NCBI RefSeq assembly: GCF_003339505.1
Contig: NZ_QPIW01000002.1
Location: forward strand, 310,001-374,000
Reading direction: 5' to 3'
From: Runella aurantiaca
Lineage (GTDB): Bacteria; Bacteroidota; Bacteroidia; Cytophagales; Spirosomataceae
Length of the DNA: 64,000 bases
Made by a program: the position numbers and the translations under genes. Under the pieces are notes generated by a model. That model was not told where the DNA came from. It ran no database searches and saw nothing but the letters and a program-made list of their open reading frames with translations. Of the stretch, positions 16,575 through 26,116 are shown one piece after another; the stretch's first letter is position 1, and every line of letters begins with the position of its first letter.

Positions 16575-17785
16575 AATCCTTTAATGAATCTCTTTGCCCA
16601 CGAGTAGCGTTGACTGCGTAAATCCTGTGGTTTCCATACATCGGCCCAGGATACTTGCCTCTTCATTTTTACCGCTCGCATTTTCAATACATACCCTATA
16701 AGCAGATATAAAAAGAAAAGACCTACCAGTACAAAGAAAGCCTGGGTGTTTGTAATGTACTTAAAAGTCAAAAAATAGCCAATCACGTTGACAATAGTCA
16801 TGCTCCAAAGCGTAATGGAAGTTTGGAAATGGCTCAGGCCATTATCCAATAAAACGTGGTGCATGTGATTGCGGTCGGCCTTAAACGGAGAACGTCGGTT
16901 AAGTATACGTACCAGAAACACCCGCAGTGTATCAAATATCGGAACAATCAAAAGGACAACCGCCAAAATAGGTGCGTTGAAAAATGCGCTGCTGTCATGG
17001 ATATAAGTGACGTTGAGCCGGATGAATTTTACGGCAAAAAAGGCTAACAAAAAACCGACAATAAGTGAGCCTGTATCACCCATAAAAATCTTGCTGGTTT
17101 TGGAGAAATTGAACCGGAGGAAACCCAGCAAAGCCCCCGACATTGAGAACGCCATACAGGCCATTGAAAAATGGTGGTTAAGCAAAAACCACGTCCCGAA
17201 ACTCAATCCTGCAATAAAAGCAATCCCGCCCGCCAAGCCGTCGACCCCGTCAATGAGGTTAATGGCGTTGATAAGGGCAATGAATATAAAGATTGTAAAA
17301 GGAATGCTGATTAAGTCAGGAATCTGATGAATCCCGAAAATCCCGAAGAAATTGTCCACTTTCAGCCCCCCCAAAAGAATAAGCGTTGAAACGGCTAATA
17401 CCTGAAGCAACAATTTTTTGTTGGGGTCGAGCACCAAAATGTCGTCTTTTAGACCCAGAAAGAACAGAATCGTGAGCCCTACCACGGCCAAACTTGTCAG
17501 GTAAGAATCGGTGTTTTCATTGGTATGTGGCCAAAGAAAGTGCGCAATCAGTAGGGAGGCGTAAATGGCTATCCCGCCAAATTCGGGGGTTTCTTGCTGG
17601 TGAGCGCTCCGGAAATTGGGCTTCTTTTTAAGCTCCAATAAACCGCTGATGTTAATGATGACGGGGATAGACGTAACGGATACGGCACAGGCAATCAAAA
17701 AAGATATAAGGCACTGATACACTTCGTGTTGAAGTATATTTTGATACTGTGTTCGGAGTACATCTATAAGTATATCTGCATTCAT
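16571..17785 (-). CDS. Undecaprenyl-phosphate N-acetylhexosamine-1-phosphate transferase (WecA/TagO/MraY superfamily)
   Basis: The enzyme moves a sugar-1-phosphate, probably GlcNAc-1-P, from its UDP form to undecaprenyl phosphate at the inner membrane and so starts a surface glycan. The 404-residue protein has about ten membrane helices. The family motifs are present: LGLKDDILVLDPNKK (paired aspartates), NAINLIDGVDGLAGG, FMGDTGSLIVGF and the HMHH loop near residue 330. It is not MraY, because the context is glycosyltransferases rather than the dcw cluster. It is last in a run of four minus-strand glycan genes. Confidence 0.9.
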   Translation of the reverse strand: MNADILIDVLRTQYQNILQHEVYQCLISFLIACAVSVTSIPVIINISGLLELKKKPNFRSAHQQETPEFGGIAIYASLLIAHFLWPHTNENTDSYLTSLAVVGLTILFFLGLKDDILVLDPNKKLLLQVLAVSTLILLGGLKVDNFFGIFGIHQIPDLISIPFTIFIFIALINAINLIDGVDGLAGGIAFIAGLSFGTWFLLNHHFSMACMAFSMSGALLGFLRFNFSKTSKIFMGDTGSLIVGFLLAFFAVKFIRLNVTYIHDSSAFFNAPILAVVLLIVPIFDTLRVFLVRILNRRSPFKADRNHMHHVLLDNGLSHFQTSITLWSMTIVNVIGYFLTFKYITNTQAFFVLVGLFFLYLLIGYVLKMRAVKMKRQVSWADVWKPQDLRSQRYSWAKRFIKGL

Positions 17786-17886
17786 AAATTCAATTTCAGC
17801 TTACTTCGCCTTCATAACTTGAAAGCAAAAATTATAAAAATAAGATTACCGAACAAAAATCAACGACGAAAATAGGGGGCAATTTA

Positions 17887-18651
17887 TTATTCGGTATATT
17901 TTGGCTTGTAAACAAACTGTAAAACTTTTCGGAGGGGTTTTAACCACAGCGTAAACCAATAAGGCTTAATTCCGTTGAGGGTCCATGCCATCCGGTCGCT
18001 TGTGTTTGCTTTTAAACGATTATCAAGCGACTTGTTGCTTACGCCACCTGTTCGCATCACGGTTGTGATTTGAGGTAGGTAAGCCACGCTTATTCCGTGT
18101 TTGTACATCATCCTCAGCATGAGCTCGTAATCAGCCGCGCTTCCAAGGTCCAAACGATACGTCCCGAATTTCCTATAGGACGAACTTCGAAGGAAAAAAG
18201 TTGGATGAGGCGGCATCCATCCGAACAAAAAATTACTCCTTTGGTAGTTACCAGATTTCCAGTAGCGCGTTACTCGGCCTGTGTCATGGGCATCTACGTA
18301 AATCAAATCGCCGTAGATTGCCTCTGCGTTTGTTTCTTTCAGCTTGTCAACAATATGCTCAATGACAAAAGAGTCATGATAAAAGTCGTCGGCATTTAAG
18401 ATACCGATTACCTCGCCGGTTGCTAGATCGATGCCTTTGTTCATGGCATCATAAATTCCAGCATCTTTTTCGGATAAGAATACAGCAATTTTCGTGCCGT
18501 AACTTTTAACAATTTCTGGTGTCGTATCGGTTGATTTTCCGTCGATTATGATGTATTCGATGTCTTTGTAAGACTGATTTAGCACCGAATCAATACAACT
18601 TCGTATGGTTTTTTCTCCGTTAAAGACGACCGTTATAATGCTTACTTTCAA
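17887..18651 (-). CDS. Glycosyltransferase family 2
   Basis: This inverting, nucleotide-sugar dependent transferase of 254 residues begins VSIITVVFNGEKTIRSCIDS, has the IIIDGKSTDTT strand and the metal-binding ILNADDFYHD (DxD-type), then an acceptor region with GWMPPHPTFFLR and GSAADYELMLRM. It resembles colanic-acid WcaE-type and related enzymes. No membrane segment was found, so it probably works at the cytoplasmic face on a lipid-linked sugar. It lies 81 bp downstream of the wcaF-like gene on the same strand. Confidence 0.9.
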   Translation of the reverse strand: MKVSIITVVFNGEKTIRSCIDSVLNQSYKDIEYIIIDGKSTDTTPEIVKSYGTKIAVFLSEKDAGIYDAMNKGIDLATGEVIGILNADDFYHDSFVIEHIVDKLKETNAEAIYGDLIYVDAHDTGRVTRYWKSGNYQRSNFLFGWMPPHPTFFLRSSSYRKFGTYRLDLGSAADYELMLRMMYKHGISVAYLPQITTVMRTGGVSNKSLDNRLKANTSDRMAWTLNGIKPYWFTLWLKPLRKVLQFVYKPKYTE

Positions 18652-18732
18652 AGTTTCAAAATGTTAACTGTTCTCCTTCTTTTTAATTCATCACTGTAAA
18701 TGGAGAAGCTATATTCGTTACGGATGCTGTAA

Positions 18733-19308
18733 TTATTCAGTTATTTTTCGTTCTCTTATCCATTGTGCGGGGTTGCCCTGATACACTCCGTAGGCTTCCA
18801 AATCTTTGACTGCAACCGAATTTACGGCCAATACCGCGTGCGAATGGCAAACTACATTGGGACACACCATCGCTTTGGCACCAATCCAAACGCCGTCTTC
18901 AATGACGATTTTACCCACGCTTAAATCAAAAGTACTGCGGGTGTAGTCATGATTCCCAGTAAGGAGCATGGCGCCTTGCGACAAACATACGTTATCCCCC
19001 AGCGATACTTCCGTCAGGTTGTCAATCCAAACCTCTTCTCCTATCCAGACGTAGTTGCCTACGTTAAGTAACCATGGGTATTTGATATTTACTTTTGGCT
19101 TAATCATGACTCCAGTGCCTATTTTTGCACCAAAGACTCTCAAAATGAGGCGTTTTAGCGAAACTGGTAGGAGCAAATGCGAATTCAAAAAAATGGCGTT
19201 TGTAATAAACCAAAGCACATTTTTTATGAAAGGAGGCTGCTTGTACCAACTATTGTCGTACTTCGACAGGTCGGTTTTGAACCGCTGATAAGTCTTTTCC
19301 GTATTCAT
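18733..19308 (-). CDS. WcaF-type exopolysaccharide acetyltransferase
   Basis: This left-handed beta-helix (hexapeptide repeat) O-acetyltransferase of 191 residues acts on a surface-glycan intermediate. It has the WcaF N-terminal region YDNSWYKQPPFIKNVLWF, then VKPKVNIKYPWLLN-like repeats, NVCLSQGAMLLTGNHDY and GVWIGAKAMVCPNV. The ATG at 19308 is chosen because family members start just before the YDNSWY motif. Even so, the gene overlaps the end of the upstream GT2 gene by 59 bases. That tight overlap points to coupled translation. Confidence 0.88.
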   Translation of the reverse strand: MNTEKTYQRFKTDLSKYDNSWYKQPPFIKNVLWFITNAIFLNSHLLLPVSLKRLILRVFGAKIGTGVMIKPKVNIKYPWLLNVGNYVWIGEEVWIDNLTEVSLGDNVCLSQGAMLLTGNHDYTRSTFDLSVGKIVIEDGVWIGAKAMVCPNVVCHSHAVLAVNSVAVKDLEAYGVYQGNPAQWIRERKITE

Positions 19309-20185
19309 TTCGGAAAAATTCGATGATGTCTTGTTTGTCTTTCCCAACTCGATGATATACTTCATATATTTTGGCATCAACCAAAAAGCGATACCAAAGC
19401 CCTTGTAAGAAGTGCCAAATCAGGCCTTTTTTGCCGTCAAGGAAACCCAACTTTACAAAATAACGATACAAAAAATAGGCAAAAGGACGTGTGAAAAGGG
19501 GTAAAGAAGCGTATTTCAACTTAAGGAAACGCTTACGTTGATCTTGCGTTCCTAAAAGTTTAGGTATAACGCGATTGGCTTCCGTAAAATTGTATTTTAT
19601 ATCCAATAAATCAATTACTTCACGAATGGCATAATTATTGTGCTTCTGCGTCCACCACGTCAAGTTGTTGAGATTGTGATCAACAATGTCATTTTTGAAT
19701 TGGACAGTGGTGCCTTCTGAAAGTTTAATGTGCTCATCCATCCAGAGTTCTTCACAGATTCCTTTGTCTCTTCGCCAAAGCCTCAAAAGCCAAATCGGAT
19801 AGTAACCGCCGCGTCTTATCCATTGGTTCATAAACATGACCCGGCGTTTCACATAGATACCCGTTGTGTCATTGTTCAAAGCGGCAAGCGATTCCTTTAT
19901 CTCTTGGCCCAGCTCAGGGGTAACGTACTCGTCGGCGTCCATGCGCATCAGCCAATCGGTCTTAAAAGGGGTGTGATGGATGCCAAAATTGAATTGAACC
20001 GCATACGTAACCCAAGGGTTATGCATTACATTTGCCCCTAACGATTCGGCGATGGCTACGGTACGATCCGTTGAGCCAGAATCTACGATGAAGATTTTAT
20101 CCGTAAAGTGCAGCAAACTCTGAATACATCTTTCAATGTGTTTTTCTTCGTTGTGCGTCAGAATAATAACCGAAACATCATTCAT
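19250..20185 (-). CDS. Glycosyltransferase family 2 (WaaE/KdtX-like)
   Basis: This 311-residue protein begins VSVIILTHNEEKHIERCIQS, with IVDSGSTDRTVAIAESLGA and the metal site MRMDADEYVTPE. The C-terminal part is helical and basic, with a hydrophobic stretch near residues 240-260 (TRPFAYFLYRYFVKLGFLDG) seen in the WaaE/KdtX group that adds glucose or similar sugars to lipopolysaccharide core or exopolysaccharide. It is first in the minus-strand glycan operon and divergent from aroA. Confidence 0.9.
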   Translation of the reverse strand: MNDVSVIILTHNEEKHIERCIQSLLHFTDKIFIVDSGSTDRTVAIAESLGANVMHNPWVTYAVQFNFGIHHTPFKTDWLMRMDADEYVTPELGQEIKESLAALNNDTTGIYVKRRVMFMNQWIRRGGYYPIWLLRLWRRDKGICEELWMDEHIKLSEGTTVQFKNDIVDHNLNNLTWWTQKHNNYAIREVIDLLDIKYNFTEANRVIPKLLGTQDQRKRFLKLKYASLPLFTRPFAYFLYRYFVKLGFLDGKKGLIWHFLQGLWYRFLVDAKIYEVYHRVGKDKQDIIEFFRNEYGKDLSAVQNRPVEVRQ

Positions 20186-20225
20186 AAGCTATGAATAAAT
20201 CAAGCTGCAAATTGTATTTTTTTAT

Positions 20226-20256
20226 GTTGAAAAGCAAAAAAATGCCCTTAACTTTG
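20226..20256 (+). promoter_or_regulatory. Bacteroidota-type promoter of aroA
   Basis: TTG (20227-20229), exactly 19 bases, then TAACTTTG (20249-20256). It lies 100 bases before the preferred ATG at 20356 and 52 before an alternative ATG at 20308. Confidence 0.72.
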
Positions 20257-20355
20257 TAAAATTATTATATTAATCGACGAAATGCTTTGCACTTTTGATA
20301 ATAAAGTATGCTACTTATTTCAGTCCAATGTCCTTCGTCCAACGTTTCTTATTTC

Positions 20356-21591
20356 ATGAACTCAGTTATTGTAAACCCACCTACTCAACCCATTCGTACC
20401 GCAATCCGGCTGGCTTCTTCTAAAAGCGAGAGCAACCGGGCATTGATCATTAATGCGCTGACGCAGTTTAAAGGCCAATTGGAGAATATTTCTTCTGCTC
20501 GTGATACCCAAACCATGATGCGCCTTTTACAATCGTCAGATGTCGTAGCCGACGTGCTCGATGCGGGTACGACCATGCGTTTTTTGACGGCGTATTTTGC
20601 CGTTACGAATCAACACAAAACCATGACGGGAACGCCGCGCATGTGTGAGCGCCCGATTGGAATATTAGTAGATGCGTTGCGTATTTTGGGGGCAAATATT
20701 ACGTATAAACAAAACGAAGGATATCCTCCTACTGAGCTTAACGGTTTTCAATATTCGGGCCAAAATCACTTGACGATTCGGGGGGATGTAAGCAGTCAGT
20801 ATATTTCGGCTTTGTTGATGATTGGACCGATGTTGCCCGACGGCATTACACTTGAATTGACGGGAGAAATTGGTTCGCGGCCTTATATTGAAATGACACT
20901 CCAACAAATGCGGGCCTTTGGCGTGAACCACGAAGCCAACTGGGAAGCTAAAACCATTCGCGTACCTGCTCAACACTACACCCCAACGCACTATGCCATT
21001 GAATCCGATTGGTCGGGGGCGAGTTATTGGTACAGTTTGGTGGCGTTGGCCAAAGATGCGGAGGTAGAATTATTGGGCCTTAAAGAAAACTCCTTGCAGG
21101 GCGACAGCGCCATTGTGCAAATTATGGCGCACATGGGCGTAAAAAGTGTCTTTACCACGCGCGGCGTTTTACTGACTAAAATTCCTGCTGAAAAAGCTTT
21201 TGCGTGGGATTTTACCGATTGTCCAGATTTGGCCCAAACCGTGGCGGCCTGTGCAGCAGTGGCGGGAATTGAGGTAACTATGACGGGCATTGAAAGCCTG
21301 AAAATCAAGGAAACAGACCGTGTAGGTGCGCTTCAGGCAGAATTGCCCAAAATTGGCGGTGAGTTGGTTGAATTGGAGCAAAACACCAAATACATCGTTA
21401 GAAGAAAGGCCGAAACGATTGCTATTCCTTCTTCAACACCCGTGATTGAGACGTACGATGACCACCGCATGGCCATGGCTTTTGCACCCGTGGGTATGGT
21501 TTTTGCCGTTGAAATCTCCGAACCGCACGTGGTGGCCAAATCGTATCCGAGTTTTTGGGATGATTTGAAAAAAGTGACGACAATCGCCTGA
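20356..21591 (+). CDS. aroA: 3-phosphoshikimate 1-carboxyvinyltransferase (EPSP synthase)
   Basis: AroA joins phosphoenolpyruvate to shikimate-3-phosphate in the shikimate pathway. Motifs: LASSKSESNRALIIN (S3P-binding KSESNR), LDAGTTMRFLTAYFAV, RMCERPIGILVDALR, SSQYISALLM, SLKIKETDR and TYDDHRMAMAFAP. The ATG at 20356 gives 411 residues and a family-like N-terminus (MNSVIVNPP); the upstream 16 residues have no family resemblance. Alone of the pathway here, it is followed after 18 bases by an ABC transporter gene, so the two are probably co-transcribed. Confidence 0.93.
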   Translation: MNSVIVNPPTQPIRTAIRLASSKSESNRALIINALTQFKGQLENISSARDTQTMMRLLQSSDVVADVLDAGTTMRFLTAYFAVTNQHKTMTGTPRMCERPIGILVDALRILGANITYKQNEGYPPTELNGFQYSGQNHLTIRGDVSSQYISALLMIGPMLPDGITLELTGEIGSRPYIEMTLQQMRAFGVNHEANWEAKTIRVPAQHYTPTHYAIESDWSGASYWYSLVALAKDAEVELLGLKENSLQGDSAIVQIMAHMGVKSVFTTRGVLLTKIPAEKAFAWDFTDCPDLAQTVAACAAVAGIEVTMTGIESLKIKETDRVGALQAELPKIGGELVELEQNTKYIVRRKAETIAIPSSTPVIETYDDHRMAMAFAPVGMVFAVEISEPHVVAKSYPSFWDDLKKVTTIA

Positions 21592-21609
21592 GGCTGATTA
21601 TTGCAACCC

Positions 21610-23376
21610 ATGCAAAACCCGTATATTTCCTTGCTTCGTATTGCCTGGCGCTATGCCCGCCAGCAAAAAGGGCGTTATTTGCTTGTATATGGGCTGTTTG
21701 TTTTGGCAAATATCGTGTATGCCCTCAATCCGCTGCTTTATGGGTGGTTTATTGAAGCCATTCAAAAAGAAGGTACGGGCGTGATTGACCACGTGTGGAT
21801 GTATGCTGGTGGATATTTGTTTTTGATGCTGCTGGAATGGGCTTTTCATGGCCCTGCCCGCGTGATGGAGCGTGAATTGGCTTTCAACCTCAGCCGCAAT
21901 TTTTTGGATGAACTCTATCATCAAGCCCTGCATCTGCCGGTACGTTGGCATCAAGACCACCACAGCGGTGCTACCATCAACCGTATCCGAAAAGCTTACG
22001 AAGCGTTGAGAGATTTCTTTCAAAATGGCTTTATGTTTTTTCATGCCTTTGCCAAGTTTATTTTTTCGTTTGGTGCCATTCTATATTTTTCGCCTTTTTA
22101 CGGGGGCATTGGCGTGTTGATTGGTGTATTGACGGTCTGGATTATTTTCAAATTTGACAAACCGTTTATCAAGGCACTCGACGAAACCAACGAGAAAGAA
22201 CACGTCGTTTCTTCCACGCTTTTTGACAGTCTTTCCAATATCATTACGGTGATTACGCTTCGGCTCGAAAAACGAATGCAAAACAGCTTGATGGGCAAAG
22301 TAGCCGAGATTTTTCCGCCTTTTCGTCGTACGGTGGTTATCAATGAGTGGAAATGGTTTGTTGCTAGTGTGTTGATTGGAATTATCTACGTGGTAGTCGC
22401 CGTGGGCTATGTGTATGAGAATTATGTACCCAATACGGTGTTTTTGGTCGGTGGGTTGGTGACTTTGTTAGGGTATGTCAATCAGTTTACGAGTGTGTTT
22501 CAGGATGTGGCTTGGCAGTATACCGAAATCACTCGGTACAACACAGACGTGCAAACGGCCCGTGCCATTGGGGAGTCGTATTCCCAACAGCACCGGGCTG
22601 AGTCGGATGAAATCCTGCCGGCTGCTTGGCAAACGATTCAGATTCAACACCTAAACTTTTCGCACCAAGAGGTGTACGATACCGAAAAAGCCCACAGTTT
22701 GCATAATCTCTCGTTGACCGTTAAGCGTGGACAGCGGGTGGCATTTATTGGAGAAAGCGGTAGCGGCAAGAGTACATTGTTGGCGTTGCTACGAGGATTG
22801 TATCAGGCCGAAAATGGGCTAAAAGTCAGCATTGATGGGAAAGATTTTACGGGGTTGGGAATTATTAACGACACCGTAACACTCTTTCCGCAAGAACCTG
22901 AAATATTTGAAAATACGATTGAATACAACATTACGCTTGGGTTGCCTTTTGAAGAAACCGACATCATGGCGGTTTGCGCCACGGCGCATTTCGCGGAAGT
23001 GATTGCGCAATTGCCCAACGGACTGCAATCAAACATTCAGGAAAAAGGGGTGAATTTATCGGGTGGACAAAAACAGCGTTTGGCTTTAGCGCGGGGCGTA
23101 TTGGCCGCCCGAAGTAGTGACATTGTGCTTTTGGATGAGCCAACGAGCAGCGTTGACCCCAAAACAGAGGTGCAGATTTATGACCGTTTGTTTGAAGAAT
23201 TTAGCGGCAAGGCGGTTCTCTCCACGCTTCATCGCCTACATCTTTTGACCAAATTTGACTACGTATATATTCTTCAAAACGGCCGAATTGCCGACCAAGG
23301 AACGTTTGAGTACCTCCGCCAAAACAGCGCTATTTTTCAGGATTTGTGGAAACATCAGGAGAAAATACAAGGGTAA
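21610..23376 (+). CDS. ABC exporter, fused permease and ATPase
   Basis: This 588-residue half-transporter would act as a dimer in the inner membrane. The N-terminal six-helix domain covers about residues 15-310. The ATPase has Walker A GESGSGKSTLLALL, Q-loop LFPQEPEIFENT, signature LSGGQKQRLALARG and Walker B DIVLLDEPTSSVD, then the switch STLHR where the usual histidine is kept. It is MsbA/LmrA-like in layout. The cargo is unknown; lipid, peptide or drug are possible. ATG at 21610 is preferred over TTG at 21601. Confidence 0.92.
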   Translation: MQNPYISLLRIAWRYARQQKGRYLLVYGLFVLANIVYALNPLLYGWFIEAIQKEGTGVIDHVWMYAGGYLFLMLLEWAFHGPARVMERELAFNLSRNFLDELYHQALHLPVRWHQDHHSGATINRIRKAYEALRDFFQNGFMFFHAFAKFIFSFGAILYFSPFYGGIGVLIGVLTVWIIFKFDKPFIKALDETNEKEHVVSSTLFDSLSNIITVITLRLEKRMQNSLMGKVAEIFPPFRRTVVINEWKWFVASVLIGIIYVVVAVGYVYENYVPNTVFLVGGLVTLLGYVNQFTSVFQDVAWQYTEITRYNTDVQTARAIGESYSQQHRAESDEILPAAWQTIQIQHLNFSHQEVYDTEKAHSLHNLSLTVKRGQRVAFIGESGSGKSTLLALLRGLYQAENGLKVSIDGKDFTGLGIINDTVTLFPQEPEIFENTIEYNITLGLPFEETDIMAVCATAHFAEVIAQLPNGLQSNIQEKGVNLSGGQKQRLALARGVLAARSSDIVLLDEPTSSVDPKTEVQIYDRLFEEFSGKAVLSTLHRLHLLTKFDYVYILQNGRIADQGTFEYLRQNSAIFQDLWKHQEKIQG

Positions 23377-23394
23377 ATCGTCTGTAGAAACCAT

Positions 23395-23432
23395 AAAAAT
23401 GCCCCCTAGTAATTTCCTTAGGGGGCATTTTA
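23395..23432. terminator. Bidirectional terminator after the ABC gene
   Basis: AAAATGCCCCCTA and TAGGGGGCATTTT are perfect complements with a ten-base loop. They lie between the convergent ABC and phosphatase-fold genes. Confidence 0.88.
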
Positions 23433-23446
23433 AACAAAAAAACTTC

Positions 23447-24289
23447 TTAGTTAATTACAACCTTTGCCACAACGGGCTGGTGGTCAGAAGGATATCGTTG
23501 CTCTTTCGCGTCGGTCAAGACGCCGTATTTTAAGACAGATATTTGCTTACTTGCAAAGATGTAGTCAATTCGGTTTTTCATCGGTGCATCAAACTTGAAG
23601 GAGTTAAATGTGCCTTCGGGGCCATAAGGGGCCATGGCTGATACCTTTTTTGCATCGCTGAGCAGCGTTTGCATTTCGATAATTTGCTCCGTTTCGGGGG
23701 TGGAATTAAAATCACCGACGCAAATCGTGGGTGCATCTTTGGCAATTTCCTTCATTTTTTGCACCATCAATTTTCCCGACTGGCGGCGGGCTTCAACGCC
23801 TTGGTGGTCAAAGTGAACGCTGAAAAAGTAAAACTCCTTCTTCGTCGTGGCATCTTTGAATTTTACCCACGAACAAATACGATTGCAGCAGGTGGCATCC
23901 CATCCTTTGGAAGGTTTATCAGGGGTTTGGCTTAACCAGAAATTGCCCGATTGTAATACTTTAAAACGGTCTTTTTTGTAGAAAATAGCCGAGTGTTCGC
24001 CAGCCTTTTGACCGTCATCGCGGCCAGCGCCAAAAAACGTAAATTCTTGCAATTCGGCAATGTCGTCCAACTGCCCGCGCAAGCCTTCCTGCGTGCCAAA
24101 AATATCAAATTCGTGGTAGCGAATCAGCGCTTTTACTTCTTCTTTGCGGTTAGGCCAAGCATTGACGCCGTCGTTGGGGGTGTTATACCTTACATTGTAC
24201 GTGGCCACCACAATCGGGGTGTTTTTTTGTGAATAAACGTTTTGGACAAAGAGTGCAAACAGCACCCCTAAAAACAGACTTTTGTTCAT
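23447..24289 (-). CDS. Secreted endonuclease/exonuclease/phosphatase-family protein
   Basis: A metal-dependent phosphoesterase of 280 residues with a signal peptide (MNKSLFLGVLFALFVQNVYS). All core motifs are present: ATYNVRYNTPNDG, GTQEG (metal glutamate), FSVHFDHQG, VGDFNSTPE, RIDYIFAS and YPSDHQPVVA (catalytic Asp-His). Family members cut nucleic acids, sphingomyelin, inositol phosphates or other phosphodiesters. It is the last gene of the ECF/FecR/SusC/SusD locus, 33 bp after SusD, so it probably processes the imported substrate in the periplasm or at the surface. Confidence 0.9.
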   Translation of the reverse strand: MNKSLFLGVLFALFVQNVYSQKNTPIVVATYNVRYNTPNDGVNAWPNRKEEVKALIRYHEFDIFGTQEGLRGQLDDIAELQEFTFFGAGRDDGQKAGEHSAIFYKKDRFKVLQSGNFWLSQTPDKPSKGWDATCCNRICSWVKFKDATTKKEFYFFSVHFDHQGVEARRQSGKLMVQKMKEIAKDAPTICVGDFNSTPETEQIIEMQTLLSDAKKVSAMAPYGPEGTFNSFKFDAPMKNRIDYIFASKQISVLKYGVLTDAKEQRYPSDHQPVVAKVVIN

Positions 24290-24322
24290 TTGTGAAAGAA
24301 TAGTGGTTTGAAATTGAGTGGA

Positions 24323-26095
24323 TTACCAACCGGGATTTTGTCCTAAGGTTGGATTTAATAGTCTATCCGCTTCCGGAATGGGATAAAGATAGTATTTTTC
24401 ATTCCATTTTCGAGGAATATTGGTCAACCAAGTGAGTTCTCCGTAGGTGTCGTTTTTCAAGCGCTGAGGGTTGGCCACGCCGTTTATGGTTTCTGCCACA
24501 TTAATATACGTTACACCCGACAATTGAGTGGTAGGTCTTATTTTATAAAAAACGACGTCATTTTTCCCGTCTTCGTTCAGATCCAAGGGTTTGTCGAGGG
24601 CGGGTACGTAGAAACCGTTCCAGATTTGCTCCATTAATTCGCCGCGTTTCCAACGGATAATATCATGGAATCGGAAGCCCTCAAATACTAGCTCAATGCC
24701 TCGTTCGCGCCGTACTTCGAGTAGAGTAGCATCCGTAATTTCGGGGAAGTAATGGCCTTGAAGATATGCGTCAACGACGGTTGGTTTGGCGCTGAAACCA
24801 CCCGTTATGCCTGCTCGTTTGCGTAGGGCTCCTACGGTTTTTGCCCAATCGGCATCGGTCAGGGTTTTAAGCTCTGCTTTTGCTTCGGCATAGTTGAGTA
24901 GTATTTCGGCGTAGCGCATGAGGCAGATGGAGTTTTCGTTGCGGCTTCCACCATCAAAATACGTATCATCCAGCGACCACTTGATGGGCATATACCCTGT
25001 GTACGTATACGAAAACACAGGCGGGGCAGGCTCCGCCGTTCCGCCGTTGATGCGGGTATAATTTCCCACCCGAATGGTTTGTTGCAGGCGTTTATCCCGA
25101 CCTTTTACCTCTTCCATAAACGGGAGGACTTCGTGTCCTGCGCGGCTGGTAAAAGGTGTTCCGTCTATATTTAGGTAGGTATTTACGAAGGTACGATTCA
25201 AACTCACCCGCGCTCCGTAGGTGGCGCTGGTCCACCACCAGTTGGCGTCATTGAAGATGCTCAGGGCGGGGTCTACGATCGTAGCAAGCATGATTTCGGA
25301 CGTAACAGGGGTTTTGCTCGTAAATAATTGACGGTAGGATTTTTCAGAACCACCTACTTCGTTGAGGCTGAAACCACCCTCTTTCATTACTTTATCGGCT
25401 GCATCGGCTGCTTCGGTGAGCCATTTTTCGGCGGTATCCATCAGGGTGTACGAGGTTTGGTACTTTCTGAAAGTTCCTTCAAAGAGACACACGCGTGATT
25501 TAAAACCATAAACCACGTATTTGGTAATCACGCTGCGGGTGTTGTCGTTGGTGGTGCGGATGTTTTCGCAGGCGTAGTTCAAATCGGCCAATACCGAGTC
25601 CATAACCATAGTGCGAGGGGCGCGGCCACCAAACAAGTCTCCATCTGAAACATCCAAGGGTTTATTAATCCACGGAACAGCACCAAAACGAACCACTTTG
25701 TCGTAGTAGAACCACGCTCTAAAAAAACGTGCGATTCCGTTGTAATGTTTACGCACGTCGACGGGGATGGAAGGGTTGGTATTGTTGGCAATAAAGTAAT
25801 TGATGTTGCGCAATGCCGTCCACGACCAGCCTGTACTTTGGCGGGGGCCATAGGCTCCTTCGCGCAAAAAATCGGGCACTTGGGTGCGCACGCTGTAATC
25901 GGACATGGCGTCGCCTTTGTGAATTTCGCTGGCGCTGGGCAAGTTATCGTAAAAAGAAGCCGTGTATAATTCTAGGCCTTTTTCGCTGCTAAAAACGGCA
26001 TCTTTGGTGGCTGTTGCCTCAGGCACCTGGTCTAATTCGCTGCAACCAGTGAGGCAAAACAGTGTCAATAAAAATCCTATCGTATATGTTTTCAT
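24323..26095 (-). CDS. SusD/RagB-family surface lipoprotein
   Basis: This 590-residue partner of the STN-type SusC encoded just upstream binds ligand on the cell surface. The lipobox LTGCS puts the lipid at cysteine 18. The N-terminal region DQVPEATATKDAVFSSEKGLELY and the WSWTALRNINYFIANN segment are typical RagB/SusD, and the C-terminal half has LLNYAEAKAEL and ERGIELVFEGFRFHDIIRWKRGELM. It follows SusC after 21 bases. Confidence 0.95.
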   Translation of the reverse strand: MKTYTIGFLLTLFCLTGCSELDQVPEATATKDAVFSSEKGLELYTASFYDNLPSASEIHKGDAMSDYSVRTQVPDFLREGAYGPRQSTGWSWTALRNINYFIANNTNPSIPVDVRKHYNGIARFFRAWFYYDKVVRFGAVPWINKPLDVSDGDLFGGRAPRTMVMDSVLADLNYACENIRTTNDNTRSVITKYVVYGFKSRVCLFEGTFRKYQTSYTLMDTAEKWLTEAADAADKVMKEGGFSLNEVGGSEKSYRQLFTSKTPVTSEIMLATIVDPALSIFNDANWWWTSATYGARVSLNRTFVNTYLNIDGTPFTSRAGHEVLPFMEEVKGRDKRLQQTIRVGNYTRINGGTAEPAPPVFSYTYTGYMPIKWSLDDTYFDGGSRNENSICLMRYAEILLNYAEAKAELKTLTDADWAKTVGALRKRAGITGGFSAKPTVVDAYLQGHYFPEITDATLLEVRRERGIELVFEGFRFHDIIRWKRGELMEQIWNGFYVPALDKPLDLNEDGKNDVVFYKIRPTTQLSGVTYINVAETINGVANPQRLKNDTYGELTWLTNIPRKWNEKYYLYPIPEADRLLNPTLGQNPGW

Positions 26096-26116
26096 TTGTG
26101 CAAGGCTGATTTTAAC

